This document shows, piece by piece, positions 44,774 through 55,598 of a stretch of DNA of 64,000 bases (position 1 is the first letter of the stretch; each line of letters starts with the position of its first letter). The position numbers and the translations under genes are program-made. The stretch spans positions 984,186 to 1,048,185 of the forward strand of contig JACVVK020000207.1 of the NCBI GenBank assembly GCA_018292915.2, read 5' to 3'. Under the pieces are notes generated by a model, which worked only from the letters and a program-made list of their open reading frames with translations, was not told the DNA's origin and did no database searches. This DNA is from Batillaria attramentaria. Its lineage: Eukaryota; Mollusca; Gastropoda; Batillariidae.

Positions 44774-45223
44774 GTTTGTGGATAATACCTTCAGCTTGTT
44801 TTAATAATGATTACTATTATTGTAGTTATACTCCATTCTTGAAGTTCGAACGGCCAAACACTGTGCCCCTATGGAATTAACAACATAATGTCGTTTTGAA
44901 ATTTCTGACCCGTGGGGTTATGCTCAAACCACCTGGCTATGCGCAAAAAGGCTGTCTCCGTAGCAACAGTCTGTCTGTATTTTGTTTTCTGTTCGAAAAA
45001 ATCGTCACGGAGGACTCTGTGTGGTAAAGTCGAATGGCGGACAAAACCCGTGGATTAAACGAATGGTTCAAACATTACACACTGTCTTGGGGAACAGTGT
45101 AGCAAACTTAATCAATGAACGATGTATGGACATTTTGTCAGTGAGATCGACAATGTCGTACATATCTAGGCTGTGAGATCAGTATGGGTGTTTCCGAGCT
45201 CCGAGTTTTAACAGAGTTCATTT

Positions 45224-45355
45224 CCAACTGACCAGCTAGTATGTTAAAGGGACAGTCCAACTGACCAGCTAGTATGTTAAAGGGACAGTCCAACTGACCA
45301 GCTAGTATGTTAAAGGGACAGTCCAACTGACCAGCTAGTATGTTAAAGGGACAGT
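45224..45355. repeat. 33-bp minisatellite, four exact units
   Basis: The unit CCAACTGACCAGCTAGTATG followed by TTAAAGGGACAGT is repeated four times without change. Gene 1 has a single diverged unit at about 23,077-23,107. Confidence 0.95.
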
Positions 45356-45422
45356 CTGTAGGATGTTTAGGCTCACACATCATTCTGAGCTGTTTCGTGA
45401 TGTCTAGCATCACACCACTTAG

Positions 45423-45718
45423 CATGTACGCCATGCAGAGTCAACGGATTCTTTTAAAACTGCTTTGAAATCCTATTTCTTCCGGCTGTACTATACAGAC
45501 TAACTTCTTACCTTTACTGTCACCATCATTGTCATTTTACGATGTCATGTTATTGTCAAGATGTATCATAGCTGTGTGTATGTAACGTGTATGTGACGTC
45601 TGTTTCACGTGTATGTAATGTGTAATGTATTTTTCATTTGTATCTCATGTGTATGTATTGACACTATATTATTGTGAGGCGCCCAGAGCTCCAGCAGCAA
45701 ATCCTCATTATTATTATT
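45423..45718 (+). mobile_element. 5'-truncated L2/CR1-type LINE 3' end
   Basis: The first bases encode a peptide like STDSFKTALKSYFF, the usual end of an L2/CR1 reverse-transcriptase ORF. A 3' UTR with GAGGCGCCCAGAGC and a short (ATT)n tail follows. ACTTAG flanks it on both sides (45,417-45,422; 45,719-45,724), and gene 1 has one ACTTAG at 23,167-23,172. Confidence 0.85.
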
Positions 45719-46200
45719 ACTTAGACACCTGCACAGTGACACCATCTCAAATGCTGGCAATGAGCCAACAGAAACGTACTCGTACTCACTAACGCGGCTA
45801 ACACGCTGAGCGATACTGCTGTATATTCAGGCGTAGAATTTGAATGCTTGGCTGCGCACGCAAAGTCAGTATAAACAACAGTTTCGCATTAAGAGCTCTA
45901 CTCATCATCACAATAAGAATATTTCCAGCGTACAGGCGCACTCACAAGCGAAACTGTTCCAAAACATAAGTTGGCTTAGTTACCATGGCAACAGTCCGCT
46001 TAAACTAAAGGCAGGTGATATGTATTCCCTACACATGTATCTGTCTGTCACCTGACAAAGTTCATGTAGTATAAAAGGTGGCCTATCAAATAATGGCTGA
46101 AAACGGTCACACACGTTTGAAATGACAACAATCACCTGTTTCGACTTTCGTACTAAACTCTTGTGAGGTACGCGTGATTCAGAATATTTAGCAGTTATTC

Positions 46201-46325
46201 CCCCATCAAGCTGTGGCGTACCGACGACTATTTTGATCCAAGACGCAAATCAACCCTGAGCTTTAGCGAAGGGTTGATTGCGTCTTGGATCAAAATACGA
46301 CTCGGTATCCCACAGCTTGATGGGG
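46201..46325. repeat. Long near-perfect hairpin (55-bp arms)
   Basis: CCCCATCAAGCTGTGG... at 46,201-46,256 pairs with 46,271-46,325 (GGGTTGATTGCGTCTTGGAT... ending TTGATGGGG), with a 14-bp loop. One or two bulges are seen. It is probably a fold-back element. Confidence 0.85.
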
Positions 46326-46791
46326 TGTAAATGCTTTATCATCCTTTTTGGGGCCAGTTTATGGTATACTGTATTTTGAACGTTTATCCTAGTAAAAACT
46401 GACAGTCGACAGCGCCTGCACATGGCAGACGAACGAGTTTGTACGTCGGCAGAGCACGACGCTGACAGAATAAAGTGCGCCTTTTTATGCTGGCAAGACG
46501 GTGTCAGTCAATTCACTCATGAACTCAAATCCAAACAAAAACACAAGTTTTAAACTTCCAATAAAGACGTTCCCTTCTTCTAAGTGAACGGGAAATGATA
46601 AACTATGCATCGCTTTCATTTTCCGTGAATCTTCAGAGAAATCATCCGACCTGGGAAAGTTTTCTGTCTGTGGAAGACATGGTCGTGCATTGAATCAAAG
46701 CAACTAAACTACTCACGTACTGTAATCTGGTAAAAATGTGCAACAGAACCTGCTGACTTCATGTAATTAATTTCTGTTTTTGTAGACACAG

Positions 46792-47508
46792 GTTCCGATG
46801 TCATGGCGGCAGTGTGTGAGAGAGTGGTATCCAGACCTGTTACAGCGGACACACTTCCTGCCGCACGTCTACATGCACCGCGTGCAGCACGAGACACAGG
46901 TGGTGGCTGGGCTGGACGTCAACGTCCCACAGTCAGCACAAGATGAACGTCCCGCGGGCGTCAGTAACGTGTTGTCCACGAGCGATGTACGGGATGACAG
47001 GGCGCAGCAACACGTCCTCCATTGTCTCCAGGCCATGAGCCACTCTCAGAGTGACGTCATGTTCGTCTTGTCCCAGATGGGTTTCGGCGATTATCTCGAC
47101 GGCCCGTGTTATGCCGCCGCCTCATCCTCATTACCGCGACCCGTGGACTTGAAGAAGCAACAACTGGATGCTGGAGACTTTGATGTCCTCATCATACATA
47201 GACAGTACGGCATACTGGCAGGTGAGATCAAGTCTGTCGGGGCCACCGCTACAGAACGGGGATTGACTCAGCAGCAGCTACAAGATGAAGTGCTGGCTAA
47301 ACTGAGGAAAACCCTGAACTGTAAGAAACCAGGACAGAAAAAGCCGAAAAAACAGAAACCTGGCCAGTTGGGAAAGGCACGTGAAGTCCTGCGTCACGTG
47401 ACAAGTGACCTGCCGCAGCCTCCGAGAGTGCGTGCGACGTTAATATTGCCTTCTGTTTCCAGCGCCACATTGCGGGCAGCACTGACTCAAGATCCGCTCA
47501 CTAGAGAT
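46792..47508 (+). CDS. Gene 2 exon 2: NERD/PD-(D/E)XK nuclease-like domain
   Basis: Acceptor GACACAG, donor GAGAT followed by GTGAGT. It is 717 nt, phase 0 at both ends, and joins the knuckle exon as Q-VPMSWRQ. From residue 65 of the exon peptide there is a helix (AQQHVLHCLQAM), then GDFDVLIIHRQYGILAGEIK at about 126-145. Asp127/129 and Glu143-x-Lys145 fit the D...(D/E)xK catalytic core of the NERD/PD-(D/E)XK nuclease fold. A following Gln-rich helix (LTQQQLQDEVLAKLRK) fits the next core helix. A Lys-rich loop (KKPGQKKPKKQKPGQ) may bind nucleic acid. Bacterial NERD domains are often joined to SF1 helicases, as here. An acceptor 6 nt upstream (TGTAG) is also in frame. Confidence 0.75.
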
Positions 47509-47800
47509 GTGAGTTGATGGCTCTCTCTGTCTCTGTCTCTCTCTCTCTCCGTGATCCGTAGCAGTAACATTTCACTAGTAACTGTTCATCTAGTGTTTGT
47601 TGTACGCAAAAATAGCGTGAAAGCATGAAGATTGATATTTATTGATATTTATGGATGTTTATAAAATGGAATTAACGATAAAGGCAGTAGAAAGGGGTTG
47701 CATTTTCATGAGCCATAATTTATTTCGTGTTTCGTCTTTCTTCGTTTTAAGTTTTCAACTGACCTGCACTTTTGTATAGATTTAACTGTGTCTGCTACAG
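47509..47800 (+). other. Short intron with CT run
   Basis: A CTCTGTCTC run is at 47,521-47,550. Similarity with gene 1 resumes at about 47,650. Confidence 0.7.
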
Positions 47801-48006
47801 GCCCTGTGTAGAGAGCTGGATATTCCACTAACTGCCGACCCTGTGGACTACTGTTTGTGTTCTGACAACATGTCGGACGCTGGCACGCCACAGCAAGTCA
47901 CTGATGACGTCATGATAGGTCTGTGCAGTTGGTGGACACGGTGTGTAGCAGGGGCCGGGCCGGACCCCGCCATGACGGATGACGTGTATGAGGACCTTGT
48001 GGCCAG
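47801..48006 (+). CDS. Gene 2 exon 3 (linker)
   Basis: Acceptor TGCTACAG, donor GCCAG followed by GTAGG. It is 206 nt, phase 0 to 2. It encodes ALCRELDIPLTADPVDYC, then CSWWTRCVAG and DVYEDLVAR. It differs from gene 1 exon 3 by only a few bases. No domain is recognised. Confidence 0.75.
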
Positions 48007-48244
48007 GTAGGATCCAACTCACTGTGAATGAAATCAGCTACGTCATTCGTCGAGCTATGCCTGATGATATGTTTCCATATTACTGAAGTGTTTTAACCTA
48101 TCATGGTTTGGGCCTAATGTCTTGCACCAGTTGGCTTCTGATAAACCTTTGGATGTCATGGCTGTTTGTGTAAGAACGATGTCATCATATTTTGCTCTTC
48201 TGTCATTCGTGTTATTTTGCTTTCTTTAAAACGAACGTGAGCCT

Positions 48245-48300
<56 letters not shown>

Positions 48301-48416
48301 TCCAGACAGCGGTGGAAGTTGTAACACAAAATTAAGTGTGTTAGTTTGAGATTATTTCACACATCAGGCTTTCCTGTTCTCTCCTGTGTCATACCATTCC
48401 ATGGATTTATTGACAG

Positions 48417-48555
48417 ATTTGCGGGTCCGGCGACTGTAGTGAGGATCTTCTGTAAGACCGAGCCCCGGTTACACGTGACAGACTTACGTTCTGCCGGACA
48501 GTTCGTCTCCCATGTCGCCGACAGGATGTCTATAGTCGCTCTTTATCCCCAGCAG
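48417..48555 (+). CDS. Gene 2 exon 4 (Q-motif lead-in)
   Basis: Acceptor TTGACAG, donor CAGCAG followed by GTAAAA. It is 139 nt. The peptide runs FAGPATVVRIFCKTEPRLH to VALYPQQ. The last residues with the next exon (LYPQQVDLVNQAP) look like an SF1 Q-motif. Identical in protein to gene 1 exon 4 as far as I can see. Confidence 0.75.
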
Positions 48556-48664
48556 GTAAAAATCTATCCAGTCTTATCCAGTGTTCACTTATAAAGCGCA
48601 GAAGTAGTCTGCATTTCCCGCTATCAACATCGTCTCTTTATCTCCATCAGGTGATACTTTACTG

Positions 48665-48779
48665 TATATTACCGGCTTGTTCTCTACCCCTGTCACGTGA
48701 TTCTTCACTCTGTATTACCGGCTGTCAGCAGTGACTCTCTACCCCTGTCACGTGATTCTTTACTCTGTGTATGTGTTGC

Positions 48780-48833
<54 letters not shown>
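48665..48833. repeat. Short 55-bp repeat block and (GT)n
   Basis: About two units of the CACGTGA-bearing repeat, followed by one GT run (48,784-48,833). It is the contracted counterpart of 24,534-25,022. Confidence 0.85.
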
Positions 48834-48840
<7 letters not shown>

Positions 48841-48971
48841 GGAGTATGCGCGCTATGTGATTCATTATTATTAAGAAACAAGTCTAGATTCCCCTCAGTG
48901 TACACTCTGTAATTTATTATAACAGACATAATTGTCACGTGACATTTTCTCCACCCTTCGTGTTTAATCAG

Positions 48972-49309
48972 GTGGACCTCGTCAACCAGGCGCCTGACCT
49001 TGCCTATCTGGCCGGACCGCCAGGGACAGGCAAAACACTCACTGCAGTAATTATGTCCCTGGAGTGGCTGCGGCAACACGGGATCGTGGACATCCTAAGC
49101 CGAAATATGCGGAGCCTTGCCGCCGCCCACCTGATCAAGCAGCAGCTGGAGGAGACGGCCCGGCTGATACTGGGAGAACAAGCGGCCAGTCGTGTCCACC
49201 TTCATGACAACCTGAAGCAGGACGGAGCTGTGGACAGACTAGTGGCGACGCTGACGGCCAGACCAACATCCGACGTATGTCTCATCGCTGATGAAGCGGA
49301 AGGCTTTGG
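48972..49309 (+). CDS. Gene 2 exon 5: SF1 helicase motifs I, Ia and II
   Basis: Acceptor TTTAATCAG, donor TTTGG followed by GTGAGT. It is 338 nt, phase 0 to 2. It reads LAYLAGPPGTGKTLTAVIMS, motif I/Walker A of the GPPGTGKT type found in Upf1-like and related SF1 helicases. SLAAAHLIKQQLEETA fits motif Ia, and DVCLIADEAEG is motif II/Walker B with catalytic Glu. The open frame, unlike gene 1, is unbroken across motif I. The protein should bind and hydrolyse ATP if the missing C-terminal exons are supplied. Confidence 0.85.
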
Positions 49310-49671
49310 GTGAGTTGTTTGTTTGATCGGACTGGATTTGTCTGTGTGTTATTTGTTTGTATGTTTGTTCATGTGTTCACTGGTTTGATTCGTGCGTTGT
49401 TTGTTTGTGTGTTTGTTTGTTTGTTCGGATATTGAATGGTTTTGTTCACAAACCAAACCAAACCAAACCAATCAACACCCGAAAACACATACAAACAAAC
49501 AAACAAACAAACAAAAACAAAACATTGATATTAAAGAAAAATATGCGAAGCGCGCAAACAGAAAAGAGAAAAAAATAATACATGTACATTGGCAGCAGCA
49601 AAAGGAGCTTTAATGAAACACAATGCACTCGGAGAACATTCACAAGTGTGGAAAACTGTACAGCGTAATGA

Positions 49672-49838
49672 TTCACACACACACACACACACACACCACA
49701 GAGTTTGTTATATTCACATTAATTTATAATTTAATTTTTATACTATTCTGTTAATTGTTATATAATATACATTTAGCCAAGATCATTAATCCCTTTGAAG
49801 GCCGGACCGTGCCCTCTTCGACCTGCAACACATAATAA

Positions 49839-49906
<68 letters not shown>

Positions 49907-50552
49907 ACATCACACATCACCCCGGCCTCGTCAGTCTTCCTCCACCTTCTCACAAATCAAACACATAGCATGCCACCCACTCATACTACTGTCAACATGG
50001 ACAGATAGACGCGAGGGTATGTAATAGCCGCTGGTTCCTGTGAACTTGTGGTAGGCCTTGAGGGAAGAGATATGTCGAGAGAAAAGTACATGAGAGATAA
50101 TGGCACACCAAAGCGACATAATTATCGGCACCGTTGCAGACAGAATAGTAGACTCCTACCCTTCCCTAGGTTGGGGTGTCTCCTCTGGTGTAGGGGGGGT
50201 GGGGGGGAACAAACGTCTTTTTTCCCAAACGTCGAAACGCGCACTACTGCGGACGAAAAAACCTGTTGGTGGCTGGCTGGCTTAAATCTGAAAGTGGGTC
50301 AGCGACCAAGTTATTACCACCACCCCTCTACGGGCTCCTGCCGTCCGCGGCTTTTGGCTGCCGCCCCTCTGCTCGAAGCCGCTGGACTTATTGTGTGCTG
50401 TTACGTAATGGCGTGCCGCGAGCGAGAGAGGGGGAAACAAGGGGATGGTCACGCGCGCTCACCACCCCTGGACGGGTTGCAGACTGAAGGTCTGTCAGTT
50501 TTATCTTGTCGCTCTCTCCAATATAAATCCCTTTGAAGGCCGGAGCGTGCCT

Positions 50553-50590
<38 letters not shown>
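49672..50590. repeat. CA microsatellites and paired flanking repeats in intron 5
   Basis: CA runs at 49,672-49,695, 49,840-49,903 and 50,559-50,590. GGCCGGANCGTGCC (49,800; 50,538) and TTCCTCCACCTTCTCACAAA (49,937; 50,618) repeat around them as in gene 1. No gene. Confidence 0.85.
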
Positions 50591-50592
<2 letters not shown>

Positions 50593-50917
50593 ATCACACA
50601 TCAGCCCTCGTCATTCTTCCTCCACCTTCTCACAAATCAAATACATAGCCTGCCACTGACTCATACTACTGTCTAATAATAATAATAGTGGAGATTTTTA
50701 ACGCGCCTAACCCAGGGGCTGGCTCTAGGCGCTTTACAATATAACGGGGGGGGGGGGGGGGGGGGGGGGCAGCAACAACCCGCGAAAATAAAGACTGATA
50801 AAATAAAAAACCCCGCATTGTCTCCCTGCAGGCAACAGAGACCATGGCAGTAAGAGAGCGGGGACCCCAGCATCCTGCCCAACCACAGGATGTGGGGAAC
50901 CCAACCCAAATAAACCA

Positions 50918-50956
<39 letters not shown>

Positions 50957-50987
50957 GTACAAGACAATAAAAAGCTGGGTTGAATTA

Positions 50988-51739
50988 CTGGGAGGAGAAG
51001 AGGTGCGTTTTCAATTTAGCTTTGAATGTTGCCAAGGACTGAGCGTGGCGGATGTGGGAGGGAAGGCTGTTCCATGTGACTGGGCCAATGTACGAAAAGG
51101 CTCGTTGGCCTTGGAACTTTCGACGACGGACGGGTACACGGAGTAGGCGAGTGTCGGCGGAAGAGCGCAAGTTACGGGATGGCGTGTACAGCTGTATTAG
51201 AGAGGCCAAGTAAGGTGGAGCTGAACCAGTGATGATATTGTAACAAACAGTGGCAATTTTGTAGTGGATTCTGTTTTGGATGGACAGCCAGTGGAGATCA
51301 GACAGCAGGAGAGAAACATGTTGACGTTTTGGTGCTCTGAAGACGAGACGGGCGGCACAGTTCATGACTCTTTGAATTTTTTCCAGAAGATTTTGAGGAA
51401 GACCGGCAAGGAGAGAATTGCAGTAGTCTAGCCGAGAGAGGACAAGTGAAGTCACCAGGGTCTTTGTGGATTCAGTGGTAAGATACTGCCTAATGGACGA
51501 GATACGCCGAAGCTCAAAGTAGGCGCACTGACAGACCTTGTTCACCTGTTCTCTCATCGACAGGGTGTTGTCAAAATGACCCCTAGATTCCTTGCGGAAG
51601 CCGAAAAGGGAATGTCAGTCTGTCCAATCCTGAGGGAGTTGGGCAGATCTGAACATTTTGCCGAAACCAAAAGGGCCTCCGTCTTGTCTTCGTTTAACTG
51701 CAGTTGTGGAGAGTCCATTGTTTCACAGTGTGGGTGCAT
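50988..51739 (-). pseudogene. C-terminal part of the same LINE ORF (frame-shifted)
   Basis: Two successive frames (51,739-51,554 and 51,557-50,985) carry LNEDKTEALLV, ARNLGVIL, then LVLSRLDYCNSLLAGLPQ and a final WNSLPSHIRHAQSLATFKAK. These are standard C-terminal motifs of L2/CR1 ORF2. At least two indels separate the frames. Confidence 0.85.
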
Positions 51740-53566
51740 GACTGCATGTCTGTAAGCAGGGTGTCAATCTGTTGGCGTGTGGAAGAACCATACAGCTCAG
51801 TATCGTCAGCAAACATATGATGCGAAATACTGTATTTGTTGACAATATCGGAAAGGGGTTGAGTGTAAAGTAAAAACAAAATGGGGCCCAAAACCGACCC
51901 TTGTGGGACGCCATACACCAGTTTGGTTGAGTTAGACTCGTGGCCAAGGACGGAGACTGACTGCTCCCTGTCTTGAAGGTAAGACGTGAAGAAGGAAAGC
52001 GCAACGCCACGGACACCAAACACTCGCTCCAGACGACACAACAGGATGTCATGGTCTATGGTGTCAAAGGCGGCACTTAAGTCGAGGAGTGTCAGAACAG
52101 AAATTCGGTCGGAGTCGGCAGCCGTCAGGAGGTCGTCGAAGACGCGAAGAAGAGCGGTCTCAGTGCTGTGTTTAGGCCGGTATGCGGATTGGAAGACATG
52201 CCACAAATTATTCTGATCCAGATGAGCAAGCAGCTGGGAAAGAACTATCTTCTCGAGTAATTTTGAAAGGAACGGGAGGTTGGAAACGGGTCGGAAATTT
52301 TTTAGAACATTGGGATCCAAAGATGGTTTTTTGAGGAGCGGCTTGACGATAGCTTTCTTCCAACACTTAGGGACACAGCCGGAGGACAAGATATCATTAA
52401 AAAGATCTGTAAGAGAAGGCAGAACTTCCTCGATGCATTCGAACAACAGTGAGGTAGGAATGTAGTCAAGATCGCACGTTTTGGGGGACATGCTGAGGGC
52501 AATCTTCCGGACAGCTTCCTGTGAAACAACATCGAAGCATGTAAGTGGTGTGCCTGAAAACATGCGGTCTTGGAAGGCAGGCTGTACGGAAGATGACATC
52601 TGCGAATCAAGAGCGATTCGGAGTGAAGAGATTTTTTCACTGAAAAAGTCTGAGAATATCTGCGCAAGTTGATGAGGGGGGTGAATAGAGGGTAATGGGG
52701 TCTGTGTACACTTCCCCATCAGATTACCAGTCAGCCTGAACAATTCCCTGCAGGTAGTGGCCGCCGCCACTTTAGCGCTGTAAAACGCTGTCTTGGCGTT
52801 CTGAACGAGAGCAGAGATTTTATGTTTGACAGAATTCATGATCTCTCTGTGGACCGTCAAACGCGTGGCCAGCCAGCATCTCTCTGCTTTACGCCTTTCC
52901 CGCTTGAGGGCACGCAACTCGGAACTGACAGAGGGGTACCACGGGGAACTACGACGCTGCATGATCTGACGGCGAGACGGAGGGGCATGGGTATCAAGGA
53001 CAGACCGTAGAGCGGACATCAGATCATCAGCAGTGGTGGGGATTAAGCCTGACAAAGCAGCAGCAACATCAGTACGGAACTGAACGTGATCTATGTTCCT
53101 GAGATTTCTCACAGTCTGAAAGACAGGACGGTGAGGGGGCTTGGCCGCGTCCAGGTAACACATCACAGCGGCGTGGTCCGATGACAGGGCATGGTGCACG
53201 GAACAGGACCTAAACAGTCCATCTCTCTCCCTGTAGATGACGGGATCCAGCGTGTGGCCACGGCGATGAGTGGGGACGTCGACAGCTTGAGACAGGTCAA
53301 ACATCTGGAGTAGCTGAACAACTCTCGCAGTGACAGGGTCAGAGGGACAATCAAAATGAACGTTCAGGTCGCCCGTTATCAACAACTGACCTGAGAGCAA
53401 GTTACAGTGTTCTAGAAAGTCACTGAACTCGGACAGGAAAATACTGTGTGAAGATTCGTTCTTTCTGCTAGGGGGCGGACGATACATGCAGAAGATATTG
53501 ACAGGCCGAGGAGATCTGATAGTCAACTGTGCCAGTTCAAAGGACGTGTGTGACCTCGTGACCTAC
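51697..53566 (-). pseudogene. LINE endonuclease and reverse transcriptase (L2/CR1 group)
   Basis: The open frame covers about 610 codons from 53,526, with coding similarity upstream to 53,566 (SFELAQLTI). The APE endonuclease C-terminal half shows ITGDLNVHFD, RRGHTLDPVI and SDHAAVMC. The reverse transcriptase shows NFRPVSNLPFLSKLLEKIV, LTLLDLSAAFDTIDH (motif A), GVPQGSVLGPILF (motif B) and HMFADDTELY (motif C, catalytic Asp pair). The sequence style is that of L2-type elements. Frame breaks near 51,700-51,740 and 51,560-51,580 separate it from the C-terminal part, so it is inactive. Confidence 0.9.
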
Positions 53567-54175
53567 ACAAAACAACCCCCAAAATCAGCAGCTGCTTTTG
53601 CCGAGGACACTTTATTCCGACCATAAAATGCCGAAATGAGGGGAAAGTCAATGAGGGAAAATGTTCCATAGTGTACACCAGTTCTGGGGGCAAGACTGAA
53701 AGACGCCACGCTGCAGGGGTGGGCTGCCCCCCATAACAAGAGGGTGAGGGGGGGGGGGGCACAGCAGCTGTGACAATGGTCGCGTCCCATCTCCGCCTGC
53801 AGAATTGTGCCTACTGGTACAAAATTAATAACAGTGGAACAGTAATCTGATTATCGGAATAGGTGTAATAATGGTGTCATAGTATTAGATAAGCACAGTT
53901 GCCAAAATAATGATTGTGTCCCGTCGCCGCCCGCCTACTATCAGCGATGGAGGAAAACAGCACTCCGAAACTGGAGAGTAGTTTCTTAGTAAATGCGCAG
54001 TAGCCAGTAGCAGTAACCGAGGCAGTCGTGTCAGCGCTTTTAGCCTGGTTTTATGTGAGAAGTACTGTAACAAAGGAGGGTTGTGCCCCCTCCTGTCAGC
54101 GTGAAGGTCTGTAAAGTCAGTAATGAAGATAAAAGGAAACAGCGATCCGAGTAATTGGGACATATTTATGTATAG
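53567..54175 (+). other. Intron 5 sequence shared with gene 1
   Basis: It aligns with 27,872-28,470. It resumes exactly after the LINE insertion. No gene. Confidence 0.8.
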
Positions 54176-55598
54176 GTATACATGGGAAAGTCGGCAAATA
54201 TGGAACACCTCAGGGAGAACGCTTCCCGTGTCTCAACCATAAACTGATTCAGGTGTCATTCTATTCAGAAATGGTTAAGGTATCAACCAGACCCAGGTAT
54301 GAAACGAAATCTCTTAATCTGCAGGAACTACGATGCTTGAAACAAAAAAGTGGGTTTGTTCCATATTTGACCCATGGTCGTATAAAATGGAACACCGAGG
54401 AGTCAAATAAGGAACGCCGTTCCATATTACCCGACCTGTGTTCCATTTTATCGCCATTGAGCTATGAACATTTTAAACTTTGGATTATGCAGCTTGAACG
54501 TTTAACCACTATTCTCTTCTTGTCTCTTGACATTTTGGTGTCACTGAGGGTGTAATGGAGGCAGAGATGTATGCTCACTCACGCATGGAAGGTGCGTCAT
54601 TCAGCTAAAATCAGTGGAGTAGAACGTTCTTTGAGTGAAACACTACAAGAAAAATACTACAAAAAAAAAAAAAAGAACACAATGACAGATCAATGATTTA
54701 ATCCACTTTTATTATTCAAATGGAAAAAGAAATAGGAACACAGGATACTCTTTCGTACTTCAAACAACAATAATCTAACCAGTGCACTTCCGCACACGAA
54801 ACTGAAGAAAACGAGTGCCCTTCCCCTCCTTTGTTACCTCCTAGCCCTTTCTTACTTAAGAACGACACCAGAATCCCCCTTCTCTGAAATTCCAAATCAC
54901 GGGGGAAATAAAAATACACATTGTAAATACTGTGCAGACTATTAACTTTCCATGCCCTCCCCTACCCCTCCTCTCTCTAACAAACGACTGTGAAATGCTT
55001 CTGTCTGAGCTTTTCATGCCGAAACCAACAAAAATTCTCAACAAATATGAAAACAGAAAGCATAATCAGCAATGAAATAGTTAACCCAAATACAAATAAA
55101 ACACTCAACCTTTCCGTCTGTTATCAGATCAGTATCTCTTACAGTGTTCCTGCCTCTTCACATGCCGTCACTGATAACAACGAAAACATTAATTTCATTC
55201 TGAATGTTTTAAATCTTCCTTCCTCTGCCCCTCCCCCTTCCGCGGCTCGCACCTCTTCCCATCGTTCTGTTAGCTGGTTTCTTTTTTTCCCAGCAGTGTT
55301 TGTTTGTATGGGGTCGATGTGAGTATTTCAGTTGTTTTTCCTCTCTTTGGTCCTGGACGAAGTGTACGGGGTGGCGAAATCTCAGAGACGCTGACATAGG
55401 CAGATGGATTGTTCTGAGATTCAGTCTCAGCAGATTGCTCAGGAGTTTCATCATCATGACTGGTTTCATCCTGGACTAGGCAGTCGTAGTGACCGGCATT
55501 GTCCCCAAACGAGCGATAGATCACCCTGACCGTGTCTGTATTTGCTCCCGCAAACTCCGTCTGGTACACGAACACCCGACCAGTGCGCCCATTAACAT
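54176..55598 (-). mobile_element. Transposon fragment with transposase-tail-like ORF
   Basis: This 1.4 kb is absent from gene 1 (28,470-28,487). The left border starts near CATGGGAAAGTCGGCAAATA and TGGAACACC, which resembles the ends of pogo/Tigger elements. On the minus strand an ORF runs in from the right border and ends at 55,270. It has VRVIYRSFGDNAGHYDCLV (OTU-like or unknown), an acidic Gln/Ser stretch, and PKRGKTTEILTSTPYK, the kind of tail found in Tigger-type transposases. The right end has no matching inverted repeat, so the element is probably truncated there. Family uncertain. Confidence 0.5.

Larger units (their letters stand above)
44774..46791 (+). other. Gene 2 intron 2
   Basis: The part to 45,990 is shared with gene 1. 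The rest (45,995-46,791) exists only here. It holds a 33-bp minisatellite, a LINE 3' fragment, R1 repeat parts (45,340-45,905) and a long hairpin. ORFs here are short and unsupported. Confidence 0.65.
50676..53566 (-). mobile_element. 5'-truncated L2-like non-LTR retrotransposon
   Basis: Minus strand. It starts inside the endonuclease coding region at about 53,566 and ends with a 3' UTR (TTGTAAAGCGCCTAGAGCCA) and an (ATT)n tail at 50,676. Gene 1 has the unoccupied site near 27,870 (TGTCTA joined to CACAAAAC). Only CTA seems to be duplicated, which fits the short or absent duplications seen in this group. Confidence 0.9.

Noticed and set aside
51986..52672. Plus-strand frames inside the LINE
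   Set aside because: Shadows of the reverse transcriptase on the other strand.
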